DNA of 33,062 nucleotides from Proteocatella sp051653405 (GTDB taxonomy: Bacteria > Bacillota > Clostridia > Peptostreptococcales > Filifactoraceae), in contig JBOFWC010000148.1 of NCBI GenBank assembly GCA_051653405.1, positions 1 through 33,062 on the forward strand, written 5' to 3'. The position numbers and the translations under genes are program-made. The stretch's first letter is position 1. Each line of letters starts with the position of its first letter. This document shows positions 1-8,980 of this stretch, piece by piece. Below the pieces are notes generated by a model, which was given only the letters and a program-made list of their open reading frames with translations, searched no databases and had not been told where the DNA came from.

Positions 1-16
1 GTACAGCCATCTAAAA

Positions 17-132
17 TATGGTTACTATAGAGTAGGAGATATACCTGTTCCCATTCCGAACACAGAAGTCAAGCCCTACATCGCTGATGATACTTGGAGG
101 GCAGCCTCCTGGGAAAGTAGGTCGTAGCCAAT
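17..132 (+). rRNA. rrf: 5S ribosomal RNA, copy 1
   Basis: The sequence has the 5S pattern: a 5' strand (TGGTTACTAT) that pairs with the 3' strand (GTCGTAGCCA), the conserved loop containing CCCATTCCGAACACAGAAG, and the GGGAAAGTAGG segment near the 3' end. The copy at about 1976-2091 is identical, with identity running from 16 to 137 here. Only 15 bases precede it, so the window does not show whether a 23S gene lies upstream. Ends are estimated from the terminal helix. A hairpin terminator follows at once. Confidence 0.95.
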
Positions 133-133
133 T

Positions 134-169
134 AAAAAAACACTTGAGAAAATTCTCAAGTGTTTTTTT
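134..169. terminator. Bidirectional terminator between 5S copy 1 and the adenine deaminase gene
   Basis: CACTTGAGAA (141-150) pairs perfectly with TTCTCAAGTG (153-162). The stem is preceded by seven A and followed by seven T, so it has a U-tract when read in either direction. It ends the 5S transcript on the plus strand and sits two bases from the stop codon of the convergent adenine deaminase gene. Confidence 0.9.
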
Positions 170-170
170 A

Positions 171-1871
171 TTACATAAATTCCATTTTTACTACATCGAA
201 TAAGCCTCTAGGCGTTATCCGGATTTCAGGAATTACAGGAAGACTTATAAACGCTAGGGTCAAAAATGGATCAATTTCTTCTGGAACCCCCATCGTATGA
301 GCAGTATCAATCATATACTGGAGGGTCGAATTAACCTCTTCAAAGCTTTTTTCGCTCATCAAGCCCATCAATGGAAGTGGAAGCGTTTTTATAACTCGAC
401 CGTTAGATACAATTGTTATTCCACCCATATTTTTTTGGAGTTCAAGAACTGCAATTAGCATGTCAGCATTATTGTCTCCTATCACAGATATATTATGCGA
501 GTCATGTGCTATGCTTGAGGCTATGGCTCCATTGTTTAAATTAAAGTTTTTTACAGCAGCTATGCCAATAAGCCCTGTATTTTTATGACGTTCAATAATT
601 GCAATTTTATTGTATATCTGATTAGCTCTAAAAAATCCATTTTTTTGAGGAAGATATTCATCGGTATGAATTGTAAAGAGTTTGTTTTTTATAATATTTA
701 TTACGGGGTGAGTATCACTTGTAAGTTTTAATGAAAAATTATTTTTGTAGATACTCGATATATTAATAGTATTTTTTATTGGATCGTTTAGAGGTATAAT
801 TTGTTTTTGCCATATAAAGTATTTACTGTTTTTACCTTTGTGATATACCGATTCAATGTTAAAATCTTCAAAGTTATCGAATATAACTAGATCGGCCTGA
901 TAACCAGGAGCAATTGCACCTAAATGTTTAAGTCCATAGCATTTTGCAGTATTTATAGTAGCCATTTTTATAGCATCTATTGGATTTAAGCCAAGCTTTA
1001 TAGAACGCTTTATGCAGTAGTTTATATGGCCTTCCTTTCGAATTTCTTCTATATGCTTATCATCTGTACAAAATGAAAAATTTTCGGTGGGAATATTATT
1101 TTCTATTATACCAGATACTATGTCATCTAGATTCTTAGCAGCGCTACCTTCTCTTATGTGGACGTGAAGTCCTCTTTCAATTTCTTTTAAGGCGTATTCA
1201 AAAGAGTTTGATTCATGGTCTGTATGAATCCCACTTGCTACATATGCATTTAGATCATTATCAGATAAGCCTGGAGCATGACCGTCTATAATATGATTTT
1301 TAAACATAGAAAGCTTTCTGTAGATATCTTTTTCTCCATTTATTACAGCAGGGTAGTTCATTACTTCGCCAAGTCCTAAAACTCTTGGATGGTCAATATA
1401 TCTTTTCATTTCTTCACAATCAAAGGTAGCTCCATTACATTCAAACTCTAGGGCAGGAACACATGAGGGAAGCATTATATATACGTTTGAGGGGATGTTT
1501 TCGGTTTGAGAAATCATAAAATCTAAACCTTGAGCTCCTTTTACATTTACAGCTTCATGAGGATCAGCTATATAGGTTGTCGTACCTAGAGAAACTATAT
1601 TTTTTATTAACTCCATTGGAGTTAGCATAGATGATTCAAGGTGTATATGGGCGTCTATAAATCCAGGTGCAACTAATTTTCCCTTAAGATCAATCTCTTG
1701 ATATCCGCTATACGTTCCAAGACCAGCAATAATTCCATCACAAATTGCGATATCACAATTTATGATTCGATTGGAAAAAACATTGATTACATTAGCATTT
1801 TTTAAAACAGTATCGGCTTTTATTCGGCCGCTTGCAACGCCTGAAAGAAGTTTGTATTGATTTAGCTTCAT
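171..1871 (-). CDS. ade: Adenine deaminase
   Basis: Predicted to hydrolyse adenine to hypoxanthine and ammonia for purine salvage in the cytosol. The 566-residue protein has the usual length and layout of the bacterial Ade/AdeC amidohydrolase family. Visible motifs are the metal-binding HIH at 75-77 in APGFIDAHIHLES, DPHE at 103-106, GHAPG at 197-201, HTDHES at 216-221 and CTDDKH at 268-273, then the composite-domain part ending the barrel (GYQADLVIFD). The start is ATG with AAAGGAG about seven bases upstream. It lies reversed between two identical 5S genes and has no operon partner. Adenine is released when MTA/SAH nucleosidase acts on methylthioadenosine or 5'-deoxyadenosine, so it could be functionally linked to the microcompartment locus 18 kb away, but that is inference. 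Confidence 0.92.
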   Translation of the reverse strand: MKLNQYKLLSGVASGRIKADTVLKNANVINVFSNRIINCDIAICDGIIAGLGTYSGYQEIDLKGKLVAPGFIDAHIHLESSMLTPMELIKNIVSLGTTTYIADPHEAVNVKGAQGLDFMISQTENIPSNVYIMLPSCVPALEFECNGATFDCEEMKRYIDHPRVLGLGEVMNYPAVINGEKDIYRKLSMFKNHIIDGHAPGLSDNDLNAYVASGIHTDHESNSFEYALKEIERGLHVHIREGSAAKNLDDIVSGIIENNIPTENFSFCTDDKHIEEIRKEGHINYCIKRSIKLGLNPIDAIKMATINTAKCYGLKHLGAIAPGYQADLVIFDNFEDFNIESVYHKGKNSKYFIWQKQIIPLNDPIKNTINISSIYKNNFSLKLTSDTHPVINIIKNKLFTIHTDEYLPQKNGFFRANQIYNKIAIIERHKNTGLIGIAAVKNFNLNNGAIASSIAHDSHNISVIGDNNADMLIAVLELQKNMGGITIVSNGRVIKTLPLPLMGLMSEKSFEEVNSTLQYMIDTAHTMGVPEEIDPFLTLAFISLPVIPEIRITPRGLFDVVKMEFM

Positions 1872-1936
1872 AAAATCACTCCTTTTGAATGTCTAATAAC
1901 TTGTTGTAAAATATTTGTATGTTTAAAAAATTATGA

Positions 1937-1965
1937 TTGAAAACTGTAATATATTATGATATAAT
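1937..1965 (+). promoter_or_regulatory. Vegetative promoter of the second 5S gene
   Basis: TTGAAA (1937-1942) and a perfect TATAAT (1960-1965) are separated by 17 bases. The expected start of transcription at about 1972 lies just before the 5' end of the 5S RNA at about 1976. This is a near-ideal housekeeping sigma promoter and shows that this 5S gene can be transcribed alone, not as part of a 16S-23S-5S operon. Confidence 0.8.
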
Positions 1966-1975
1966 AAATAAGTTA

Positions 1976-2091
1976 TATGGTTACTATAGAGTAGGAGATA
2001 TACCTGTTCCCATTCCGAACACAGAAGTCAAGCCCTACATCGCTGATGATACTTGGAGGGCAGCCTCCTGGGAAAGTAGGTCGTAGCCAAT
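1976..2091 (+). rRNA. rrf: 5S ribosomal RNA, copy 2 (stand-alone)
   Basis: Identical to the copy at 17-132, with the identical block covering 1975-2096. It has its own promoter directly upstream and a hairpin terminator directly downstream. No 16S or 23S sequence or tRNA adjoins it. The preceding gene on the plus strand is the other 5S gene, with a reverse-strand adenine deaminase between them. Confidence 0.95.
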
Positions 2092-2092
2092 T

Positions 2093-2126
2093 AAAACACT
2101 TGAGAATTTTCTCAGGTGTTTTTTTA
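2093..2126. terminator. Terminator of 5S copy 2, shared with the convergent GDYXXLXY gene
   Basis: AACACTTGAGAA (2095-2106) pairs with TTCTCAGGTGTT (2109-2120), with one T-G wobble, and is followed by a T run. AAAA on the 5' side gives a short U-tract for the reverse direction, and the convergent coding region ends at 2124. The stem resembles the one after 5S copy 1 but is not identical to it. Confidence 0.85.
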
Positions 2127-2666
2127 TTTGACTTTTTGAGCTAAATCTTCAATTGATTTATCATCAATATACATTCCAGATATTGTACTATTTCCATTCC
2201 AAAAAGCGACAGTTATATATGCATTATCTATATTTTCCATCAAAATTTTTTCTGCAGAGGAAGAAATATCCTCAGATATAAAGTAGCTATTAAATGGAGT
2301 CTCATATCTATAAGAGTCGTCATAATCTTTATATATTATTGTTTTAAGATAGATATCATTATCTTTAGGTTTATTTAAATATGCTTTTTCAAGAGTATGA
2401 TATCCATCCTCGGAAGATTTTAGGGTTACATAGCAAACTTTCGAGCGAGTATCTTCAAACATTATGTCAGTAATTATAGTAGAGGTATCTATTGAAAACT
2501 GAATATATTTTCCACGCACAGGATCATATGGGTCGTATCCCTGAATTTTTATTTTATAAGTTTCCCCTAAGTTTAAGGTGAGTTCATGTTTTATGCCAGG
2601 AAGGATTATTGCAAAAATAGTTAATAATCCAAATATAGCCATTAAAATTTGTTTTTTATTTTTCAT
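2124..2666 (-). CDS. GDYXXLXY-domain membrane-anchored protein
   Basis: A 180-residue protein with one N-terminal membrane segment (about residues 7-24) and the rest probably outside the cell. The segment GYDPYDPVRGKYIQF (43-57) matches the name-giving motif of the GDYXXLXY family, whose function is unknown. It is regularly encoded beside DUF2157 membrane proteins, as here: its start overlaps the end of the upstream DUF2157 gene by 11 bases, suggesting translational coupling. The start is ATG with GAGAGG upstream. Both genes probably act as one membrane unit. No catalytic residues are recognisable. Confidence 0.8.
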   Translation of the reverse strand: MKNKKQILMAIFGLLTIFAIILPGIKHELTLNLGETYKIKIQGYDPYDPVRGKYIQFSIDTSTIITDIMFEDTRSKVCYVTLKSSEDGYHTLEKAYLNKPKDNDIYLKTIIYKDYDDSYRYETPFNSYFISEDISSSAEKILMENIDNAYITVAFWNGNSTISGMYIDDKSIEDLAQKVK

Positions 2667-3951
2667 GACTGATACCTCTCTTTTGTCTACTAAAAATGAA
2701 GTTGAATATCAAGAATGACATTCCAAGTATAATGAAAAGTATACCTCTAGCAAGGAAGCTTATTTCCATATCAAAGAACCATTTAGATATTATTACAAGT
2801 ATGAGCAGTAATCCCATATTTGCTCTTAAGATACTTGAATTTTCTTGAGTCATAGATTTGTATCCTGTAAAGAAGTAGTATATTGCAGTTATAAAAAACG
2901 CAGCATTGAATCCCCAAAAGAATATATTTTTTAGAAGCTCATTACTTGGTAAAAAATTATAAATAGTACTTAATAAAGGTATTATCATAAAGGGAAGATA
3001 GGGGATTTTATGCTTATCTTGGTATGATTTATAGATAATTATTGACGTTGAAATTAACAAGAATAACAATATTATCCACTGATCCAAATCAAAGTTAAAT
3101 TCAAAATATTTCCACCTATATTCAAATGTGAAGTTAAAAAATACTGCAAATATAATAAATATACCTATATACCTCATGAAGTTACTATTATATAGTTTTC
3201 CATCATGGCAGGCTACTAAAAATAAACCATAGGTAATAAGTTTTTCAAATAGAAAAACTTCACTAGTAGTAGTTGAAAAAATTAGCACTATTCCAGAAAA
3301 TAGCATTATTCCTTTTATCCACTCTAGTTCAAATGAACTAGCTTTATTTTTTTTATTTAAAACATAAGGTAGAAGTAGTGATATAAGGATTAAGCCTTCA
3401 AAAAATAGCATATCAGGAGAAACCTTTGGGGAAATCGAAATAGCTATACATATAAGCACTACATAAACTATTCCAGAAAGTGTAGAGCGTAGTAGATAGA
3501 TAAAGGGAATAGATATTAGTGCGGATGCTAGATATAGGCTTTGCGCAGGAGATACCACATGGTAAGTTTGCCCAACGAGTCCTAGCCCCGCTATTATAGA
3601 TATAGATATAAAAATCCCTGAGGCTTCAAGATAGAACTTATTTGGATTTTTAGATATGAACCAAAATGCAAATGAAAATCCAATTAAAAACGGAATCACA
3701 GATATAATGAGACGAGTACCTCTAGAAAGAAGTTCCCAATTTTTTCCAATTAAAAGTATTGTTCCTAAGCCTACTAAAATACTTCCTATTATAGCAAGTA
3801 TCATAGGAAGAATATCTTGTTTTTTGGGATAGCTATTATCCTTATAGAAATCTAGAATCATATTATTTTGCTCATCTGAAATAAAGCCCATTTTGACCCA
3901 TATATCTGATTGAATATTAAGCCATTTTATATATTTATATTCTTCTTTCAT
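2656..3951 (-). CDS. DUF2157 domain polytopic membrane protein
   Basis: A 431-residue protein with a soluble N-terminal stretch (1-45) followed by about a dozen hydrophobic segments. The first pair around LVGLGTILLIGKNWELLSR (59-77), including the conserved NW, is the typical DUF2157 signature. Function is unknown for the family. It is the first gene of a two-gene reverse-strand unit with the GDYXXLXY protein. The start ATG follows a strong GGAGG. It diverges from the DUF2177 operon, with a 121-base AT-rich gap between them in which I could not assign a confident promoter. Confidence 0.8.
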   Translation of the reverse strand: MKEEYKYIKWLNIQSDIWVKMGFISDEQNNMILDFYKDNSYPKKQDILPMILAIIGSILVGLGTILLIGKNWELLSRGTRLIISVIPFLIGFSFAFWFISKNPNKFYLEASGIFISISIIAGLGLVGQTYHVVSPAQSLYLASALISIPFIYLLRSTLSGIVYVVLICIAISISPKVSPDMLFFEGLILISLLLPYVLNKKNKASSFELEWIKGIMLFSGIVLIFSTTTSEVFLFEKLITYGLFLVACHDGKLYNSNFMRYIGIFIIFAVFFNFTFEYRWKYFEFNFDLDQWIILLFLLISTSIIIYKSYQDKHKIPYLPFMIIPLLSTIYNFLPSNELLKNIFFWGFNAAFFITAIYYFFTGYKSMTQENSSILRANMGLLLILVIISKWFFDMEISFLARGILFIILGMSFLIFNFIFSRQKRGISHEK

Positions 3952-4072
3952 ATTATGACCTCCTATTTTAAAGTCTTATTTAATATATATCCAAATAAAT
4001 TTGAATATATCTTAATAAAAAGAAATATTTTTTTAGAAAAACAGGGTATAAACTTTTAAAAGGAGGTATTTT

Positions 4073-4477
4073 ATGAATTATTTTCTTAAGCTTTATATAG
4101 TAAGTTTAAGTGTGTTTTTAGGTATAGATTTTTTGTGGCTAGGATTTATTGCACGGAAATTATACCAAAAATATTTAGGATATATAATGGCAGATAAAAT
4201 TGTATGGGGGGCAGCGATTCTTTTTTACCTTATTTTTATATCAGGGTTAACATTTTTTGTAGTAGACCCCGCTTTAAAAGGGAAGGGAGCAGGATATGCA
4301 CTTTATGCAGGTGCTTTCTTTGGATTTATAGCTTATGCGACATATGATTTGACAAATCTAGCAACAATAAAAGATTGGCCATTGATAGTTACAGTACTTG
4401 ATTTAATCTGGGGAGCATTTATTTCTGGTTCAACAGCTTTATTAACGGTTTTGATCATTAAGAAATTTCTTATATAA
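4073..4477 (+). CDS. DUF2177 family membrane protein
   Basis: A 134-residue protein with four hydrophobic segments. It shows the family's features: DFLWLG at 19-24 and DLTNLATIKDWP near residues 91-102, then a final helix containing DLIWG. The function is unknown. It has an excellent AAAGGAGG ribosome site and stands first in a run of four closely spaced genes (11, 9 and 17 base gaps). Its neighbours are a fatty-acid-kinase-like fusion and a DUF1295 protein, so a role in lipid or envelope metabolism is a reasonable guess but no more. Confidence 0.8.
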   Translation: MNYFLKLYIVSLSVFLGIDFLWLGFIARKLYQKYLGYIMADKIVWGAAILFYLIFISGLTFFVVDPALKGKGAGYALYAGAFFGFIAYATYDLTNLATIKDWPLIVTVLDLIWGAFISGSTALLTVLIIKKFLI

Positions 4478-4488
4478 GGGGGAGCTAT

Positions 4489-6246
4489 ATGAGTAGAGAA
4501 TATGTTAATGGGATTGAGTTTTACAAAATATTTATTTCGGGAGCAAAACGAGTTATAAATAATAAGGCATACTTAAATAAAATAAACGTATTTCCTGTGG
4601 CTGATGGAGATACCGGTAATAATATGGAAGCAACATTAAACAGTCTTATAAATTTTACAAAAGTAAGTAGTTCTTTTGCAGAAACTTCAAGTTCGATGGC
4701 TGAAGCCGCAATTGTTGGAGCTAGAGGCAATTCTGGAGTGATTTTTGCTCAATATATAAAGGGGATAGCTGAATCAGCAAAGGGATATGAAATAATTCAT
4801 TTTAAAGAGTTCATAGATTTAAATGTGCATTCAGCTCAAAAATTATTAGAAGCTATTTCAAAGCCAGTTGAGGGTACGATAGTAACGGTAATAAGAAGCT
4901 GGGCAGAATATTTAAAATTACATGAAAAAAATATAGAATCCTTTGATGAAATATTTACAAGCTCACTTGAAGTGGCAGAGCAGACGCTTTTAAAAACTAC
5001 GGAGCAATTAGAAGTGTTAAAAAAGAATAATGTAGTAGATTCGGGAGGGAAAGGCTTTGTCTATTTTTTAGAAGGAATAAGAAGCTATATTTTAAATGAA
5101 GATGAGGGGCTTGAAACTAATCAATCAGAAGCTTTTGAGGAATTAGATCATATGAATGAAGTTTCGAAATACAGATATTGCTGTGAATGTATACTACTGG
5201 AATCAAATTATTTTAAAGAGGATATAATGAAACAGATAGAGTCTTTTGGGGACAGTTTAATATGTATTGAAAATGAAGATAAAAGAAGGGTTCATATTCA
5301 CACCAATACGCCTCAAAAATTATTCGAAAAACTATCTGAATTTGGAAATATAAGCATGCCTAAGATAGAAGATATGCTAATACAACAAAAAATGCTTAAT
5401 GATAAGTCAGATACGGCAATTATAACGGACTCTATAGCAGATATTCCTCAAGATATATTAGATAAATACAATATATATACTATGAATTTAAATATACAGG
5501 CAGGAAAATCTCAGTTTATAGATAAACTGGGGGTAAGCAGAGAAAAAGTATATGAATTTATGAAAAGCAAGGAATATCCAACAAGTAGCATTCCGAATTA
5601 CTCACAGACAGAGCTTATGTTAAAAGGAATAATGCAAAGCTATGAAAATATAATAGTAATTACGGTATCGTCTAAACTTAGCGGAGTATATGATGTTTTT
5701 AAGAAGGTTTCAAGTGATGTGGATAGACCGAACATAAAGGTAATAGATAGTAGACTTAATTCAGCGGCACAGGGGTTATTAGTATATAGAGCGGGAAAAC
5801 TTCTCTCAGAAGGAAAAGATTTTGAAACTTTGATAGATAATATAAAATTAGACATTCCAAAGATAGAGATTTATGTGGCATTAAATACTCTTAAAAATGT
5901 TATAAGAAGTGGACGAATAGATAAAAAAAGTATCAAGCTAGCCGCGAATACGAATTTAAAGGCCGCAATTTCTTTAGATAAAGAGGGGAATGGTACTGCT
6001 TGTTTTGTAGCGCCAAGCTATAATGGGCTACTGAATAAAATGCTTAACATAGCAAAGAGTAAGAAGAAAAATAATGAACTTACGCAGTATAGTATTTCAT
6101 ACTCTGGAAATTGTAAACATGCAGTTGAGTTTGCAGAAAAACTAGAGTTAGCTCTGGGATTTCCACCACTTTTTATAGCAGAAGTATCATCGGTAACAGC
6201 GCTTCATGTTGGAGAAAATGCGGTAGGAGTCTCCTTTATAGAATAG
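4489..6246 (+). CDS. DAK2-DegV fusion (fatty acid kinase FakA-like plus fatty-acid-binding FakB-like)
   Basis: A 585-residue two-part protein. Residues 1-200 form a DhaL/DAK2 kinase domain with the nucleotide/metal loop ADGDTGNNM (38-46), GARGNSGV (77-84) and DSGGKG (184-189). Residues 200-300 resemble the FakA middle region. Residues from about 308 to the end form a DegV/FakB fold starting with AIITDSIADIP and containing TSSIPNYSQ and a long lipid-binding-type C-terminal half. In the Fak system, FakA phosphorylates fatty acids held by separate FakB proteins, so the fusion would join kinase and substrate carrier in one chain. Such fusions are known in Clostridia. The ribosome site GGGGGAG precedes ATG. 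Domain assignment is firm; the substrate is inferred from the family. Confidence 0.87.
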   Translation: MSREYVNGIEFYKIFISGAKRVINNKAYLNKINVFPVADGDTGNNMEATLNSLINFTKVSSSFAETSSSMAEAAIVGARGNSGVIFAQYIKGIAESAKGYEIIHFKEFIDLNVHSAQKLLEAISKPVEGTIVTVIRSWAEYLKLHEKNIESFDEIFTSSLEVAEQTLLKTTEQLEVLKKNNVVDSGGKGFVYFLEGIRSYILNEDEGLETNQSEAFEELDHMNEVSKYRYCCECILLESNYFKEDIMKQIESFGDSLICIENEDKRRVHIHTNTPQKLFEKLSEFGNISMPKIEDMLIQQKMLNDKSDTAIITDSIADIPQDILDKYNIYTMNLNIQAGKSQFIDKLGVSREKVYEFMKSKEYPTSSIPNYSQTELMLKGIMQSYENIIVITVSSKLSGVYDVFKKVSSDVDRPNIKVIDSRLNSAAQGLLVYRAGKLLSEGKDFETLIDNIKLDIPKIEIYVALNTLKNVIRSGRIDKKSIKLAANTNLKAAISLDKEGNGTACFVAPSYNGLLNKMLNIAKSKKKNNELTQYSISYSGNCKHAVEFAEKLELALGFPPLFIAEVSSVTALHVGENAVGVSFIE

Positions 6247-6255
6247 GGGGATTAT

Positions 6256-7029
6256 ATGGAACTTTGTGTAATATTAAAGGTGTTAATAGTCATAGCTGTA
6301 TATTATAGCATTTTATTTTTTATAGGCACAGAAAAGAAAAATAATTCCATAGTAGATATAGCGTGGGGGCTGGGTTTTGTAATAATAGCGTGGTATAGCC
6401 TACTGGAATCAAAAAATTATTTCTTACCCAATATCATAGTATGCATATTAGTAACAATATGGGGGATGAGATTATCTATCCATATATTTAGAAGAAATAA
6501 AGGAAAACCAGAAGATTTTAGATATGCCAAATGGAGGGAGCAGTGGGGGAAGTATGTAATAATACGTTCATTTTTACAAGTATATTTATTACAAGGTCTT
6601 TTTCTATTTATAGTTTGTAGTCCAGTTATATTTTTAAATGCTACCTATAATATTAATCCTAATTCAGGATATTTAATAGGAGTAGTTATTTGGATGATTG
6701 GGTTTTACTTTGAAGTTATAGGCGATTATCAGTTAGAACAATTCAAGAAGGATTCTAAAAATAAAGGGAAAATATTAGATACAGGACTCTGGAGATATAC
6801 AAGGCATCCAAATTATTTCGGAGAAGCGACAATGTGGTGGGGGATAGGTATATTATCATCCCTATCAGGCACAGGATACATTTCACTTATAGGGCCTATA
6901 ACGATAACGTATATGCTTTTATTTGTATCAGGAGTGCCAATGCTTGAAAAAAACTTTGAGAAAAGGCCGGGGTATAAGGAATATAAGGACAGGACTTCTA
7001 TATTTTTTCCACTTCCTCCTAAAAAATAA
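6256..7029 (+). CDS. DUF1295 / isoprenylcysteine methyltransferase-like membrane protein
   Basis: A 257-residue protein with six or more membrane segments. It has the DUF1295 pattern: DIAWGLGF at 34-41, a KPEDFRYAKWREQWG loop (84-98), and a C-terminal TRHPNYFGE (182-190) followed by GVPMLEKNFEKRPGYKEYKDRT. The last part resembles the SAM-dependent isoprenylcysteine carboxyl methyltransferase / steroid 5-alpha-reductase superfamily, so it may act on a membrane lipid. It lies nine bases after the fatty-acid-kinase-like fusion, with a GGGGGA ribosome site. The exact reaction is unknown. Confidence 0.82.
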   Translation: MELCVILKVLIVIAVYYSILFFIGTEKKNNSIVDIAWGLGFVIIAWYSLLESKNYFLPNIIVCILVTIWGMRLSIHIFRRNKGKPEDFRYAKWREQWGKYVIIRSFLQVYLLQGLFLFIVCSPVIFLNATYNINPNSGYLIGVVIWMIGFYFEVIGDYQLEQFKKDSKNKGKILDTGLWRYTRHPNYFGEATMWWGIGILSSLSGTGYISLIGPITITYMLLFVSGVPMLEKNFEKRPGYKEYKDRTSIFFPLPPKK

Positions 7030-7046
7030 TATCAAAGGAGACACTT

Positions 7047-8888
7047 ATGAAATTACTTGAAAAATATATCTCCGTATTTATTATAGTAATGCTATTTACA
7101 ATGCAGACAGCATCATATGGACAGGCTCAAAGTAAAAACTATGATAAAGAAATTCTTATAGTGCAGTCTTATCAAAGGGACTATGAGCATACAAGAGAAT
7201 TAGAAAAAGGAATAGATGATTATTTTGATAATTTTAATCAAAAAATTAGAATTAACTATGAGTTTTTAGACACTAAAAAAGATATTACTGAAGATAATTT
7301 TAAATCTATGGCAGAAATGATGAAAGCTAAATATAGAAATCGAAATTTAGATGGAGTCATATTATGCGATGACGATGCGCTTGCGTTTCATATTAAATAT
7401 GGAGAAATGATATGGCCTAATGTAGAGGATATAGTAGCTACAGGGATAAATTCAGTAAAAGAGTATGATGGCTTGGCTAAGGATACGCATATTATTGAGG
7501 AGCTTCCAGATATAGAAAAAACTATAAATATTGCGCTTGAACAAAATCAGAATAAAAATATAACTACTTTAAATTTTATTTATGATAATACTACTACGGG
7601 ACGATTAATGAAAAATGAAGTAGAAGCTTTGATTGAAGATAAATATACTAACTATAAGACCAATCAGTATTTTGAACAAACACCAACTGAACTAAAGTTA
7701 ATAATCGAGAACTCAAGCAAAGAGGAGTTATTTTTCTTTGTGGTATATTCAAGAGATAGAAACGGAATTTCATATTACTACGATGAAGTGCCAAGATATA
7801 TAACTATGAATTCGCCAAACCCTATATATGGGCTATGGGAATTTTATATGGGGACAGGAATAATTGGAGGATATGTAGCTTCATCATACCTTTACGGACA
7901 GGATGCCGCAAAGATGATGGCTCTTTTGTGGGAAGGAAAAAGCCTTCAACGAGTAGAGTATGAATACGGAATGCACCAAAAATATATATTTGACTACAAT
8001 GTACTAAGTGAATACAAAATAAATAAGCTTCCAAGAGAGGCGGAGATTATAAATAGCCCAGAATCATATTTTGAAAAAAATAAGACGCTTATAATTATAT
8101 TTTCTATAATAATATCAGTGTTATTAACAATAATAGCACTACTTTCTTTTGTAATAAGACAGAAGAACTTTTTACATCAGAAAAATAAAGAAATAGCAGA
8201 GTTAAGTATAAATATAATAGACACTCAAAAGGATTTCATATCAAGACTGGGAGATGTTATAGAGACAAGATCGCATGAAACCGCAAATCATGTAAAGCGG
8301 GTGGCGGAAGTTTCAAGATTTCTTGCGCTAAAATATGGACTTAGTGAGAATGAAGCCAATATACTTTCAATAATATCTCCAATGCATGACATAGGTAAAA
8401 TTGGAATACCTGAGGAGATTCTTCATAAGCGAGGGAAACTGACTGAAAGAGAATTTGAGGTGATGAAGTACCATACTAATATAGGGTATGAGATTCTCAA
8501 GAGTTCAGACAAAGAGATTTTAAAGCAGGCAGCTACAGTAGCGTTTGAACATCATGAAAAATGGGATGGAAGTGGTTATCCAAATCGAAAAAAAAGCGAA
8601 GATATTGATATATTTGCAAGAATCACTGCGATTGTGGATGTATATGATGCAGTAAGAAGTGATAGGGTGTATAAAAAAGCCTGGTCATTTGAAGAAGCAA
8701 GAAATCTTATTAAAGAAGGAAGTGGCACGCATTTTGATCCAATGCTTACAGCTTTATTTCTTGAAAATATAGACGAAATAGAGAAAATAAGACAGGAAAT
8801 AAATAAAATGGAGAAATTGGAATTCAATAGTATATACAACTATATACAGCTAATGGCAGAGCTTAAGACGGATGAACAAAAAAATTAA
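7047..8888 (+). CDS. Membrane HD-GYP phosphodiesterase with an exported ligand-binding domain
   Basis: A 613-residue sensor protein. Residues 1-26 form a signal/anchor segment. About 30-340 is an exported domain resembling periplasmic ABC-type substrate-binding sensors (ILIVQSYQRDYEHTRE, then LDGVILCDDDAL and VATGINSV). 347-370 is a transmembrane helix, 375-400 a short linker helix, and about 400-590 the HD-GYP domain. The catalytic HDIGKIG (447-453) and HHEKWDGSGYP (502-512) are intact, so cyclic di-GMP hydrolysis is expected. The ribosome site is AAAGGAG. It ends the DUF2177 operon. The ligand is unknown. Confidence 0.88.
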   Translation: MKLLEKYISVFIIVMLFTMQTASYGQAQSKNYDKEILIVQSYQRDYEHTRELEKGIDDYFDNFNQKIRINYEFLDTKKDITEDNFKSMAEMMKAKYRNRNLDGVILCDDDALAFHIKYGEMIWPNVEDIVATGINSVKEYDGLAKDTHIIEELPDIEKTINIALEQNQNKNITTLNFIYDNTTTGRLMKNEVEALIEDKYTNYKTNQYFEQTPTELKLIIENSSKEELFFFVVYSRDRNGISYYYDEVPRYITMNSPNPIYGLWEFYMGTGIIGGYVASSYLYGQDAAKMMALLWEGKSLQRVEYEYGMHQKYIFDYNVLSEYKINKLPREAEIINSPESYFEKNKTLIIIFSIIISVLLTIIALLSFVIRQKNFLHQKNKEIAELSINIIDTQKDFISRLGDVIETRSHETANHVKRVAEVSRFLALKYGLSENEANILSIISPMHDIGKIGIPEEILHKRGKLTEREFEVMKYHTNIGYEILKSSDKEILKQAATVAFEHHEKWDGSGYPNRKKSEDIDIFARITAIVDVYDAVRSDRVYKKAWSFEEARNLIKEGSGTHFDPMLTALFLENIDEIEKIRQEINKMEKLEFNSIYNYIQLMAELKTDEQKN

Positions 8889-8907
8889 TTGAAAATAAAA
8901 AATAAAG

Positions 8908-8936
8908 CTTTTATAAAATTTTTATTGTAGTATAAT
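8908..8936 (+). promoter_or_regulatory. Candidate promoter of the dehydratase activase genes
   Basis: A perfect TATAAT stands at 8931-8936, 45 bases before the activase start codon. The -35 region is poor: only T-rich sequence lies at the right distance. No clear terminator lies between this and the HD-GYP gene that ends at 8888. Confidence 0.35.
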
Positions 8937-8980
8937 TATGTATGAAATCAGACTATGGCATTGAGTAAACGAGGACTAAC

